From Ancylobacter sp. SL191 (GTDB taxonomy: Bacteria; Pseudomonadota; Alphaproteobacteria; Rhizobiales; Xanthobacteraceae), in assembly GCF_026625645.1 (NCBI RefSeq), contig NZ_CP113056.1:2579001-2643000 (forward strand): a stretch of 64,000 nt of DNA, in the 5' to 3' direction. A program made the translations under genes and the position numbers. Below the pieces are notes generated by a model. That model saw only the letters and a list, made by a program, of their open reading frames with translations, was not told the DNA's origin and did not search any database. Each line of letters starts with the position of its first letter. The first letter of the stretch is position 1. Positions 7,997-17,700 of this stretch are shown here, one piece after another.

Positions 7997-9226
7997 TCAT
8001 AGGTCCGGTGAAAGCGGCATCTGGATCGAGCCGTCGAGGAACTGGGTCGGTCCCGCGGCGGTCGGGTTGATGTCGAACTCGAAGATCTCGGTCGGCAGCC
8101 AGAGCGTGGCGCAGGCATTGGGAATGTCGACGACGCCGGAGATGTGGCCCTGCACCGGCGCGGTGCCGAGGATCGAATAGGCCTGCGCGCCGGAATAGCC
8201 GAACTTCTTCAGGTACTCGATGGCGTTGAGGCAGGCCTGGCGGTAGGCGATGTGGACGTCGAGATAGTGCTGGCCGCCCTGCTCATCGACCGAGATGCCC
8301 TCGAAGATCAGGTAGTCCTTGTAGTTCGGGGTGATCGGCGACGGCTTGAAGATCGGGTTCTTGATCCCGTACTTGGCCATGCCGCCCTTCAGCACCTCGA
8401 CCTTGAGGTGCACCCAGCCGGCCATCTCGATGGCGCCGCAGAAGGTGATCTCGCCGTCGCCTTGGCTGAAGTGCAGGTCGCCCATGGAGAGGCCGCCGCC
8501 CTCGACATAGACCGGGAAATAGATCTTCGAGCCGCGCGACAGATCCTTGATGTCGCAATTGCCGCCATGCTCGCGCGGAGGAACGGTGCGCGCGCCGGTG
8601 GCGGCCGCCGCGGTCTTCGCGTCGCCGGTCAGTCGGCCCATATGGGCGGTGGCGGCGAAGGGCGGGGCGGCGAGCGGGGGCACGCGGGTCGGGTTGGTGT
8701 CGATCAGCGCCTGCTCGCGGGTGTTCCAGGTGTCGAGCAGCTTCGGGTCGGGCAGGCAGCCGATGAGGCCGGGGTGGATGAGCCCGGCGAAGTTCACGCC
8801 CGGCACATGGCGCGAGGAGGTGAACATGCCCTTGAAGTCCCAGATCGACTTCTGGGCGAGCGGGAAATGGTCGGTCAGGAAGCCGCCGCCATTCTTCTTG
8901 GAGAAGAAGCCGTTGAAGCCCCACTGGCTGTCCGGCATGGCGCCGATGTCGAGAAGGTCGACCACGAGCAGATCGCCGGGCTCGGCGCCCTTGACGCCGA
9001 TCGGGCCGGACAGGAAGTGCACGATGGTCAGGTCGATGTCGCGCACATCGTCAGCGGACTCGTTGTTCTTGATGAAGCCGCCGGTCCAGTCATAGGTCTC
9101 GACGATGAAGTCGTCGCCCGGCTTCACCCAGGCCACCATCGGAATGTCCGGGTGCCAGCGGTTGTGAACCATGTCGTTCTCATAGGCCGACTGGTTCAGG
9201 TCGATCTTGATCAGGGTCTCGGTCAT
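7997..9226 (-). CDS. fmdA: Formamidase/acetamidase
   Basis: Hydrolyses formamide (and perhaps other short aliphatic amides) to ammonia and the acid in the cytoplasm. The 409-residue product starts METLIKIDLNQ-like at the ATG at 9226, which follows GGGGAG; the open frame upstream is not coding. Family hallmarks include MVHNRWHPDIPMVAWVKPGD, FLSGPIGVKGAEPGD, HFSQGDGEITFCGAIEM and a C-terminal YSGAQAYSILGTAP. The length matches FmdA. It follows the urtABCDE genes on one strand with an 80-base gap, which ties the transporter to delivery of an amide or urea for hydrolysis. No urease genes are seen here, so an amide is at least as likely a substrate as urea. Confidence 0.95.
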   Translation of the reverse strand: MTETLIKIDLNQSAYENDMVHNRWHPDIPMVAWVKPGDDFIVETYDWTGGFIKNNESADDVRDIDLTIVHFLSGPIGVKGAEPGDLLVVDLLDIGAMPDSQWGFNGFFSKKNGGGFLTDHFPLAQKSIWDFKGMFTSSRHVPGVNFAGLIHPGLIGCLPDPKLLDTWNTREQALIDTNPTRVPPLAAPPFAATAHMGRLTGDAKTAAAATGARTVPPREHGGNCDIKDLSRGSKIYFPVYVEGGGLSMGDLHFSQGDGEITFCGAIEMAGWVHLKVEVLKGGMAKYGIKNPIFKPSPITPNYKDYLIFEGISVDEQGGQHYLDVHIAYRQACLNAIEYLKKFGYSGAQAYSILGTAPVQGHISGVVDIPNACATLWLPTEIFEFDINPTAAGPTQFLDGSIQMPLSPDL

Positions 9227-9306
9227 GCGTCTCACTCCCCGTGGACAAGCTGGGATTCTGGGCAAGCTGGGCGGAACGGTCCGGCGGGGGCTCGGACCGG
9301 AAAAAC

Positions 9307-9996
9307 TCACACCGACAGGAACTTGGCGACCTTCGCCTCGTCGATGTCCGCGCGCTTGTCCTCGTGGACGATCTCGCCATTCTCGATGACGAGCACGCGG
9401 TCGGCGATGTCGAGGGCGAAGGACAGCACCTGTTCGGACACGACGATGGACAGGCCACGCTCGTCGCGGATGCGCTTCAGCGTGCGGGCCATCTCGCGGA
9501 TGATCGAGGGCTGGATGCCCTCGGTCGGCTCGTCGAGCAGCAGCACCTTGGGGTCGGTGGCGAGCGCGCGGGCGATGGCGAGCTGCTGCTGCTGGCCGCC
9601 GGAGAGGTTGCCCCCGCGCCGGCCCTTCATTTCGAGCAGCACCGGGAACAGCTCATAGATGTCCGGCGGCACCTTGCTCTCGCCGCGCGGGATGAGCCCG
9701 GTCTCGATGTTCTCCTGCACCGTCATGGTGGAAAAGATCATGCGGCCCTGCGGCACATAGGCGACGCCATTGGCCACGCGCTCATAGCTCTTGAGCTTGG
9801 TCACGTCGGTCGCACCGACGCTCACCGTGCCGCTCTTGGTCGGCACGATGCCCATCAGCGACTTCATGAGCGTGGTCTTGCCCATGCCGTTGCGGCCCAT
9901 GATGGCGATGATCTCATTGGGCGCGACGTTGAAGTTCAGCCCGTGCAGGACTTCGCTCTCGCCATAGGAGACATGGAGGTTGGAGACGTTCAGCAT
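9307..9996 (-). CDS. urtE: Urea/short-chain amide ABC transporter ATP-binding protein UrtE
   Basis: Second ATPase of a branched-chain-amino-acid-like (HAAT) uptake system, cytoplasmic face of the inner membrane. It has Walker A GRNGMGKTT, the signature LSGGQQQQLAIARAL and Walker B KVLLLDEPTEGI. YVPQGRMIFSTMTVQENIETG is typical of UrtE rather than LivF. 229 residues, normal length. It starts 10 bases after urtD stops. The alternative assignment is the FmdF subunit of the Methylophilus amide transporter, which is the same family. Confidence 0.93.
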   Translation of the reverse strand: MLNVSNLHVSYGESEVLHGLNFNVAPNEIIAIMGRNGMGKTTLMKSLMGIVPTKSGTVSVGATDVTKLKSYERVANGVAYVPQGRMIFSTMTVQENIETGLIPRGESKVPPDIYELFPVLLEMKGRRGGNLSGGQQQQLAIARALATDPKVLLLDEPTEGIQPSIIREMARTLKRIRDERGLSIVVSEQVLSFALDIADRVLVIENGEIVHEDKRADIDEAKVAKFLSV

Positions 9997-10006
9997 GGGG
10001 CGTCCC

Positions 10007-10774
10007 TCAATGGCCGAGATAGACTTCGATGACCTTGGGGTCCGCCTGGACCTTGGCCATCGAGCCTTCGGAGAGGATCTTGCCCTGGTGCAGCACCGTC
10101 ACCTTGTGGGCGATGTCCTCGACGAACTTCATGTCGTGCTCGATCACGATCACCGAGCGGTTCTTGATGATGGTGTTGAGCAGTTCCGCCGTCTTCTTGC
10201 GCTCGGAGACACTCATGCCGGCCACCGGCTCGTCGAGCATCAGCAGTTCCGGGTCTTGAATGAGCAGCATGCCGATCTCCAGCCACTGCTTCTGGCCGTG
10301 CGAGAGATATTCGGCGCGCTGGTCGAGCTGGTCGGCGAGGAAGATGGTCTCGGCGATCTCCTGCACCCGCTCCTTCACCGCGGTGTCGCGGCGGAAGGTG
10401 AGGGCGCCCACCACGTTGCGCCCCTTGGGGTAGGAGATTTCCAGATTCTCGAAGACGGTCAGGTCTTCATAGATCGACGGGTTCTGGAACTTGCGGCCGA
10501 CGCCGGCGCGGACGATCTCGTGCTCCTTCATCTTGGTCAGCTCGCGGTCCTTGAAGCGGATCGAGCCGGTGGTGGCCTTGGTGCGGCCGCAGATGAGGTC
10601 GAGCACGGTGGTCTTGCCGGCGCCGTTCGGGCCGATGATGACGCGGATCTCGTTCTCGTCGACATAGAAGGACAGGTCGTTGACCGCCTTGAAGCCGTCG
10701 AAGGAGACGGTGAGCCCTTCCACCGCCAGAACGAAGTCCTTGTTCATGGTGTCGGTGATGAGTTGGGTGTTCAT
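10007..10774 (-). CDS. urtD: Urea/short-chain amide ABC transporter ATP-binding protein UrtD
   Basis: First ATPase of the HAAT importer. The start is the ATG at 10774, where GAGGAGG lies about nine bases upstream; the frame is open 49 codons further into urtC, but that part is shadow sequence. Walker A is IGPNGAGKTT, the signature is YLSHGQKQWLEIGMLL (SHGQ in place of SGGQ, usual in UrtD), and Walker B is LLMLDEPVAGMS. 255 residues. The ribosome site overlaps the urtC 3' end, so translation of the two is probably coupled. Confidence 0.93.
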   Translation of the reverse strand: MNTQLITDTMNKDFVLAVEGLTVSFDGFKAVNDLSFYVDENEIRVIIGPNGAGKTTVLDLICGRTKATTGSIRFKDRELTKMKEHEIVRAGVGRKFQNPSIYEDLTVFENLEISYPKGRNVVGALTFRRDTAVKERVQEIAETIFLADQLDQRAEYLSHGQKQWLEIGMLLIQDPELLMLDEPVAGMSVSERKKTAELLNTIIKNRSVIVIEHDMKFVEDIAHKVTVLHQGKILSEGSMAKVQADPKVIEVYLGH

Positions 10775-10787
10775 GGCGCGAGCCTCC

Positions 10788-11966
10788 TCACTCGGCGGCG
10801 GCGGGGGCGACCGGCCCGGAGGCCGGCGGGCTGGCGGAAGGCGGCGCGGTGCGGCGCTTCGGCGCGCCGCCGAACAGCGGCCCGAGGCGCGGGGCGACAT
10901 AGCTCTGCCAGAGGCCGGCAATGCCGTTCGGGAAGATCAGCACCACGGCGATGAACAGGCCGCCGAGGCCGAACAGCCAGAGCTCGGGGAAGCTCTCGGA
11001 GAACGAGGTCTTGGCCCAGTTCACCAGCAGCGTGCCGTAGATGGCGCCGAGGATGGAGAGGCGCCCGCCGACAGCCGTGTAGATGACCATCTCGATCGAG
11101 GGCACGATGCCGACGAAGGAGGGCGACATGAAGCCCACCTGCAGGGTGAACATCGCCCCGCCGATCGCCGAGAGCGACGCCGCCAAGCAGAACACGAAGA
11201 TCTTGAAGCTCGAGACGTCGTAGCCGGAGAAGCGGACGCGGTCCTCCTTGTCGCGCATGGCGACGAGGATGCGGCCGAGCTTGGAGGACTTCACGAAATA
11301 GGCGAGCAGGATGCAGGCGAGCAGCAGGCCGACGCAGATGAAGTAGAGGATGGTCTTGGCGCTGTCGGTGCGGATGTCCCAGCCGTGCAGGGTGCGCAGA
11401 TCGGTGATGCCGTTAATGCCGCCGGTATAGCCCTGCTGGCCGATGATCAGGATGGTGAGGATGGCGGCGAGCGCCTGGGTGATGATGGCGAAGTAGACGC
11501 CGCCCACCCGCCGCTTGAACATGGCGTAGCCGACGATGAGGGCGAACAGCGCCGGCACCAGGACCACCGCCAGCGTGGTGAAGCCGAAGCTGCGGAACGG
11601 CTCCCAGAACCAGGGCAGGGAGGTGATCTGGTTCCAGTCCATGAAGTCGGGGATGCCCGGCGTGGACTGGATCTTGGTGTTCTCGACGCTGGAGGCTTCC
11701 AGCTTGAGATACATCGCCATGCAGTAGCCGCCGAGGCCGAAGAACACGCCCTGGCCGAGCGAGAGAATGCCGGCATAGCCCCAGCACAGCACGAGGCCGA
11801 GCGCGACGAAGGCGTAGGTCAGGTACTTGCCGACGAACTGCAGGCGGAAATTGTCCAGCGCCAGCGGCAGCACGACGAGCAGGAGGAGGGCGAGCAGCGC
11901 GATCCCGATCATGTCCTGCGGGCGCAGGAAGAAGGTGCGTGCGGATTTGGGGGCAGGAATGGTCAT
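10788..11966 (-). CDS. urtC: Urea/short-chain amide ABC transporter permease UrtC
   Basis: Inner-membrane permease of about ten hydrophobic segments. WGYAGILSLGQGVFFGLGGY near residues 63-82 and the coupling region RVGGVYFAIITQALAAIL are characteristic of UrtC/LivM. The loop YLKLEASSVENTKIQ and the GYTGGINGITDL segment are typical of UrtC specifically. The C-terminus is Ala/Pro-rich. It begins 10 bases after urtB stops. 392 residues, as expected. Confidence 0.93.
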   Translation of the reverse strand: MTIPAPKSARTFFLRPQDMIGIALLALLLLVVLPLALDNFRLQFVGKYLTYAFVALGLVLCWGYAGILSLGQGVFFGLGGYCMAMYLKLEASSVENTKIQSTPGIPDFMDWNQITSLPWFWEPFRSFGFTTLAVVLVPALFALIVGYAMFKRRVGGVYFAIITQALAAILTILIIGQQGYTGGINGITDLRTLHGWDIRTDSAKTILYFICVGLLLACILLAYFVKSSKLGRILVAMRDKEDRVRFSGYDVSSFKIFVFCLAASLSAIGGAMFTLQVGFMSPSFVGIVPSIEMVIYTAVGGRLSILGAIYGTLLVNWAKTSFSESFPELWLFGLGGLFIAVVLIFPNGIAGLWQSYVAPRLGPLFGGAPKRRTAPPSASPPASGPVAPAAAE

Positions 11967-11976
11967 GAACGCCTCC

Positions 11977-12903
11977 TCAACGACGGACCTTGATGACGAA
12001 CAGGCCCTGCGGTCGCAGCATCAGGATGATGACCACCCCGAGCAGCGTCAGAACCTTGGCCATCGAGCCGGAGAGGAAGAACTCCATGGTCGATTGGGCC
12101 TGGGAGATGGTGAAGGCGGAGGCGATGGTGCCGAGCAGGCTTTGCGCGCCGCCGAAGACGACGACCAGGAAGGTGTCGACGATGTAGAGCTGGCCGGAGG
12201 TCGGGCCGGTCGAGCCGATCATGGTGAAGGCGGAGCCCGCGACGCCGGCGATGCCGCAGCCGAGGCCGAAGGTGTAGCGGTCCACCTTCTCGGTATTGAT
12301 GCCGACCGCGCCCGCCATGACGCGGTTCTGCACCACGGCGCGCACCTGCTTGCCCCAGTTCGACTTGTACATGAGCACGGCGACGGCGACGGTGATGGCG
12401 ATGGTCAGGCCCATGACGAACAGGCCGTTGATCTGCACCTCGACCACCTCGGTGACCGGGAGCGAGCCCATCATCCAGCTCGGCAGCTCGACGCCGACCT
12501 CGCGCGGGCCAAACACCGAGCGGTAGAGCTGCTGGAGAATGAGGCTGAGGCCCCAGGTGGCGAGCAGCGTGTCGAGCGGGCGCTTGTAGAGGCGGCGGAT
12601 CATCAGCCATTCCACCGCCATGCCGAGCGCGCCGGTGACGAAGAAGGCTAGTATCATCGCGATGAAAAAGTAGATTCCGAACAGGCCGGGGATGAAGTTC
12701 AGGAAGAACTGCGAGGTGAAATAGGTGACATAGGCGCCGAGGATCATGAACTCGCCATGGGCCATATTGATGACGCCCATCTGGCCGAAGATAATCGCCA
12801 GCCCCAGCGCCATCAGCAGGAAGACCGAGAAGAGGATCAGCCCGGCAAAGCCCTGCATGAGGAAGATGGAGCTGAGCTCCGTCAGCGAATATTCGGAAAA
12901 CAT
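11977..12903 (-). CDS. urtB: Urea/short-chain amide ABC transporter permease UrtB
   Basis: LivH-type permease, 308 residues, about eight membrane segments. It carries GQMGVINMAHGEFMILGAY (the conserved GxxNxAHG motif), the coupling segment LDTLLATWGLSLILQQ, and VFGGAQSLLGTIASAF near the end. Some cyanobacterial and other UrtB proteins have a long periplasmic N-terminal region; this one does not, so it is the short form also found in amide transporters. It follows urtA after about 100 bases that contain a perfect hairpin. Confidence 0.93.
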   Translation of the reverse strand: MFSEYSLTELSSIFLMQGFAGLILFSVFLLMALGLAIIFGQMGVINMAHGEFMILGAYVTYFTSQFFLNFIPGLFGIYFFIAMILAFFVTGALGMAVEWLMIRRLYKRPLDTLLATWGLSLILQQLYRSVFGPREVGVELPSWMMGSLPVTEVVEVQINGLFVMGLTIAITVAVAVLMYKSNWGKQVRAVVQNRVMAGAVGINTEKVDRYTFGLGCGIAGVAGSAFTMIGSTGPTSGQLYIVDTFLVVVFGGAQSLLGTIASAFTISQAQSTMEFFLSGSMAKVLTLLGVVIILMLRPQGLFVIKVRR

Positions 12904-12960
12904 CGGAAATCCCCCGGCGTGCGCGCGCGTGGCGCGGTCGTCTCCGTCAACGGAAAGTGC

Positions 12961-12988
12961 CCCGGAGAGGACGTGGGCCCTCTCCGGG
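12961..12988 (-). terminator. Attenuator-like hairpin between urtA and urtB
   Basis: A perfect 10-bp stem, CCCGGAGAGG/CCTCTCCGGG, with an 8-base loop lies 16 bases after the urtA stop on the leftward transcript. Such hairpins commonly keep binding-protein mRNA levels above those of the membrane subunits. No U-run follows. Confidence 0.6.
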
Positions 12989-13004
12989 TGGGAGCGTCAG
13001 CCGA

Positions 13005-14285
13005 TCACTGGTAGCCCTTCGGGAACGGATCGGGCTCGATCAGCTCGGGGGTCTCGAACACCACCTTGAACTGGCCGTCGAGCTGCGCCTGGCCGACGCG
13101 GGTCTTGGACCAGAGATGGTGGTTCGGGTGGATCTTGACGTAGCCTTCCGGCGCCTTGGCGAACTCGATGCCGGCCGATGCCGCGGCGATCTTGTCGATG
13201 TCGAAGGAGCCGGCCTTCTCGACGGTGAGCTTCCACAGCCAGGGGCCGAGATAGGCGGCCTGGGTGACGTCGCCGATCACGGTCTTCTCGCCCCACATCT
13301 TCTTGAAGGCGGCGACAAAGTCCTTGTTGTTCGGGTTGTCGAGCGACTGGAAGTACTTCATGCAGCTATAGGCGCCGGCGAAGTTCTCGCCGCCGATACC
13401 GTCGATCTCGTCCTCGGTCACCGAGATGGTGAGCAGCGTCTGCTTCGAGAGGTCGATGCCGGCGGCCTTGAGCTGCTTGTAGAAGGCGACGTTCGAGCCA
13501 CCGACCACGGCGGCGTAGATCACGTCCGGCTTGGTCAGCTTGATCTTGTTGATTACCGAGTTGAACTGGGTGTGGCCGAGCGGGAAATATTCCTCGCCGG
13601 CGACCTTGCCGCCCAGATGCGCCTCGATGTGCTTGCGCGCGATCTTCATCGAGGTGCGCGGCCAGATGTAGTCCGAGCCGATGAGGTAGAAGCTCTTGGC
13701 GCTCTTGGTCTTGTTGACCCAGTCGAGGCCGGCGAGGATCTGCTGCGTGGCTTCCTGGCCGGTATAGATGACGTTCTTCGACTGCTCGAGGCCTTCATAG
13801 AAGGTCGGGTAGTACAGCATGCCGTTATACTGCTCGAACACCGGCAGCACCGCCTTGCGCGAGGCCGAGGTCCAGCAGCCCATGACGGCCGCGACCTTGT
13901 CGTTGACGAGCAGCTTCTTGGCCTTCTCGGCGAAGGTCGGCCAGTCGGAGGCGCCGTCTTCCTGGATGAACTTGATCTTGCGGCCGAGCACGCCGCCCAT
14001 GGCGTTGATCTGCTCGATGGCGAGCTTCTCGGCCTGCACCGAGCCGGTCTCGGAGATGGCCATCGTGCCGGTGACCGAATGCAGGATGCCCACCGTCACT
14101 TCCGTGTCAGTCACGGCAAGTCCCGTCGTGTTGACGGCGGAGGTCGCAGGCGCCTGGGCCATGGCCGGCGTCGAAAAAAGACCGCTCTGGGCAAGCAAAG
14201 GGGCGGCCGGAAGCGCGGCCATTCCCATCAGAAGCTTGCGGCGCATACTGGAAAACTTCGACGGATTGTCGTTCTCGGAAGACAT
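13005..14285 (-). CDS. urtA: Urea/short-chain amide ABC transporter substrate-binding protein UrtA
   Basis: Periplasmic binding protein that captures urea or a short amide for UrtBCDE. The start at 14285 follows GGAGGGG; 45 more open codons upstream are not supported. SSMRRKLLMG in the N-terminus looks like a twin-arginine-type export signal, followed by a hydrophobic stretch ending ...TPAMAQA. The mature part begins VTVGILHSVTGTMAISE and includes IKFIQEDGASDWPTFAEKA and YYPTFYEGLEQSKNVIYTG, typical of UrtA. 426 residues. First gene of the leftward operon and divergent from the permease-kinase fusion, which is the obvious candidate regulator. Confidence 0.93.
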   Translation of the reverse strand: MSSENDNPSKFSSMRRKLLMGMAALPAAPLLAQSGLFSTPAMAQAPATSAVNTTGLAVTDTEVTVGILHSVTGTMAISETGSVQAEKLAIEQINAMGGVLGRKIKFIQEDGASDWPTFAEKAKKLLVNDKVAAVMGCWTSASRKAVLPVFEQYNGMLYYPTFYEGLEQSKNVIYTGQEATQQILAGLDWVNKTKSAKSFYLIGSDYIWPRTSMKIARKHIEAHLGGKVAGEEYFPLGHTQFNSVINKIKLTKPDVIYAAVVGGSNVAFYKQLKAAGIDLSKQTLLTISVTEDEIDGIGGENFAGAYSCMKYFQSLDNPNNKDFVAAFKKMWGEKTVIGDVTQAAYLGPWLWKLTVEKAGSFDIDKIAAASAGIEFAKAPEGYVKIHPNHHLWSKTRVGQAQLDGQFKVVFETPELIEPDPFPKGYQ

Positions 14286-14727
14286 ACGATCCCCTCCACG
14301 GGTTTGACGTGGCCTCAACAAGCTTCTCGATGTGCTTGCATTGTGTGGATCGTGGCGGTCGATGCGGCGTCGCAGCAATACGTCGATTGACGTATAGGTG
14401 AATTGACGCCCCGCCCTCACAGTAGGTGCTACGCTGCGGTGGCGATTGTTTCCGTGGCGTTGAAGTTTTTCGCGCGCGCGCGCGAAGTAGATTCTAGTTA
14501 AATTGATTAATTTGTTGGCAGTTTGTCGCTAATCTGCCTCGGGTGACGTAAAGGATATTCACAGGATCCGGCGCCGGCGAGGGCTTTGTCCGTTCTGTGC
14601 AAGGCTTTTTGCAGGCGGCAGGGAAACTGGAACGTTTCGTGCTTCAAGTGGTGCGGTGGGCTGAAACACCAGTCCATCATTGTGGTGCAACAAGAAAATT
14701 CAGTGCCGGGAGGTTCATCGCGCGGGC
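14286..14727. promoter_or_regulatory. Divergent control region between urtA and the sensor-kinase gene
   Basis: 442 bases without a gene. It holds a near-palindrome TACGTC-GATT-GACGTA at 14379-14394, about 95 bases upstream of the urtA start; a pure alternating (CG)7 tract inside TT...AA at 14469-14486; and an AT-richer stretch around 14490-14530. I see no convincing -35/-10 pair. TGGCAG-N5-CGCTA at 14515-14530 is too poor to call a sigma-54 site. The palindrome is the best operator candidate for the response regulator encoded next door. Confidence 0.45.
14469..14486. repeat. Alternating (CG)7 palindrome
   Basis: TT followed by seven CG dinucleotides and AA, an 18-bp perfect palindrome in the divergent urtA/kinase promoter region. 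Alternating CG tracts this long can adopt Z-DNA under negative supercoiling. The role is unknown. Confidence 0.6.
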
Positions 14728-17700
14728 ATGTCAAGCGTCGGGACGGCGAGGCAAACCCCCATGGCGGCAGAACAGAAGATCGTTCGCGTGCGGCGCCGCT
14801 ATAACCAGTGGGTCGTCAACGAGACGCTGGAGGACTATGCGCTTCGCTTCACCGCGAAGAGCGCGCGCCGTTGGTCGGCGTTGCGCGTGGCGAACACCGC
14901 GCTCGGCGCCGTGTCCTTCCTGGCGCTGGAGGCGATCGGCGGCGCCATCACGCTGGCCTATGGCTTCCCCAATGCGGTGGCGGCGATCCTCGTGGTCAGC
15001 CTCATCATCTTCGCCGCCGGCCTGCCCATCAGCTATTACGCCGCCAAGTTCGGCGTCGACATCGACCTGCTGACCCGCGGTGCCGGCTTCGGCTATATCG
15101 GCTCCACCATTACCTCGCTGATCTACGCCTCCTTCACCTATCTGTTCTTCGCCATCGAGGCGGCGATCATGGCACTGGCGCTGGAGATGTGCTTCGGCGT
15201 GCCGCTGATGGTCGGCTATTTCATCAGCGCGCTGGTGGTCATTCCGCTGGTGACGCACGGCATCACCTTCATCAGCCGGTTCCAGCTCTGGACCCAGCCC
15301 TTCTGGCTGCTGCTGAATCTCATCCCCTTCGTCTTCATCTTCGCCTATCACGGCGACGCTTTCGGCGAATGGGCGGCCTATACCGGCCGGCTCGGCGCGT
15401 CGGACGGGTCGTTCGATCCGCTGCTGTTCGGCTCGGCGACCATGGTGGTCTTCGCGCTGGTGGCGCAGATCGGCGAGCAGGTGGACTTCCTGCGCTTCCT
15501 GCCGCGCCGCGCGCCGGGGCGTTCCGCGCTGGTGCGCAACGGCGTGTGGTGGCTGGCGCTGCTCTCGGCCGGGCCGGGGTGGATTGTGCCCGGCGCCATA
15601 AAGATGATTGCCGGCTCCTTCCTTGCCTATTTCGCGCTCACCCACGGCGTGCCGCTGCTGCACGCGGCCGAGCCGACCCAGATGTATCTGGTGGCCTTCG
15701 AGACGGTGTTCTCGCCGCCGGTGGCGCTGGCCTTCACTGGCGTCTTCGTCATCCTCGCCCAGCTCAAGATCAATGTGACCAACTCCTATGCGGGGTCGAT
15801 CGCCTGGTCGAACTTCTTCTCCCGCCTCACCCATAGCCATCCCGGCCGGGTGGTGTGGCTGGTGTTCAACGTCACCATCGCGCTGCTGCTGATGGCGCTC
15901 GGCATCTACAAGGTGCTGGAGCAGATCCTCGGTCTCTACGCCATCGTGGCGGTCGCCTGGGTGGCGGCGCTGGTGGCCGATCTCGTGGTCAACAAGCCGA
16001 TGGGCTGGAGCCCGCCGGGCATCGAGTTCAAGCGGGCGCATCTTTACGACATCAACCCCGTCGGCCTCGGCGCGGTGCTGGCCGGCACGGTGGTCGGCAG
16101 CGTCGCCTTTGCCGGGCTGCTCGGGGTGGTCGCGCAGGCCTTCGCTCCCTTCCTGGCGCTGGCGGTGTCCTTCGTCACCGCGCCGGCGATCGCCTTCAGC
16201 ACCAAGGGGCGCTACTACATCGCCCGCCGCACCACCAAGAACTGGCAGTCGCGCACCACGCTGAAGTGCTGCATCTGCGAGCACAAATTCGAGCCGGAGG
16301 ACATGGCGCATTGCCCGGTCTATGCCGGGCCGATCTGCTCGCTGTGCTGCTCGCTCGACGCGCGCTGCCATGACCGCTGCAAGGAGGATGCGCGCTTCCC
16401 CGACCAGATCCTCGCCGTGCTGCGCGCGACGCTGCCGAGCTGGGCGGTGGCGCAGATCAATTCGCGCATCGGCCATTATATCGGGGTGCTGTCGCTGCTC
16501 GCCGCGGTCATCGCGGCGATTCTCGGCGTCATCTACCTACAGGCGAGCTTCGCCCCGCCGGACGAGCGGGCGGCGGTGGGCAGCGTGCTGTTCACCCTCT
16601 ATTTCATCCTGCTTATCATCGCCGGCGTCGCCGCCTGGCTGTTCGTGCTGGCGCAGGAAAGCCGGCGCGTGGCGCAGGAAGAGAGCCACCGCCAGACCGC
16701 GCTGCTGATGCGCGAGATCGAGGCGCACAAGCGCACCGACGCCAAGCTGCAAAAGGCCAAGGAGGTGGCCGAGGCCGCCAACCTCGCCAAGAGCCGCTAT
16801 GTCGTCGGCATCAGCCATGAGCTGCGCACGCCGCTCAACGCCATTCTCGGCTACGCCCAGCTTCTGGAGCGCGACGCCGCCATCCCCACCCACCGGCGCG
16901 ACGCGGTGCGCGTGGTGCGCCGCTCGGCCGAGCATCTGTCGGGGCTGATCGACGGGCTGCTCGACATCTCCAAGATCGAGGCCGGGCGCCTGCATCTCTC
17001 GCGCGACGAGGTGCGCATCGGCGAGTTCCTCGACCAGGTGGTGGACATGTTCCGCCTGCAGGCGACCGCCAAGGGCATCGACTTCGTCTATGTCCGCCCC
17101 GAGCGCCTGCCGCCGGTGGTGTTCACCGACGAGAAGCGGCTGCGGCAGATTCTCATCAACCTCCTGTCCAACGCCATCAAGTTCACCGCCAGCGGGCGGG
17201 TGGCGCTGCGCGTCGCCTATCGCAACCAGGTGGCGGAGTTCGAGGTGGAGGATACCGGCATCGGCATCCCCGCCGCCGACCACAAGCGCATCTTCGAGCC
17301 GTTCGAGCGCGGGGAAAGAGCCGGCACCTATTCCACCGCCGGCATCGGCCTCGGCCTCACCATCACCAAGCTGCTCACCGAGATCATGGGCGGCGAGATC
17401 GGCCTCACCTCCGTGCCGGGCGAGGGCAGCACCTTCCGCGTCAAGCTCATGCTGTCGGAAGTCACCAATCCCTCGCGCCTCGGCCCGATCCAGCACCGGC
17501 GCATCATTGGCTATGCCGGCCCGCGCCGGACCGTTCTGGTCGCCGATGACGACGCGGCGCATCGCGAGCTGATGCACGAATTGCTGCTGCCACTCGGCTT
17601 CACCGTGCTGTCGGCGGGCGACGGCATCGCCGCGCTCGACATGGTGCGCCAGTGGGATCCCGACGTGCTGCTGCTCGACATCGCCATGCCCGGTCTGAAT

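Noticed and set aside
8144..9658. Long plus-strand open frame opposite fmdA and urtE
   Set aside because: Antisense of well-conserved genes; composition of a mirror frame, no ribosome site or motif.
14515..14530. Sigma-54 promoter before the kinase gene
   Set aside because: TGGCAG-N5-CGCTA has several mismatches in invariant positions.
14731..16476. 581-codon minus-strand frame under the permease-kinase gene
   Set aside because: His/Arg/Asp-rich shadow frame; the plus strand has an unmistakable NCS1 permease.
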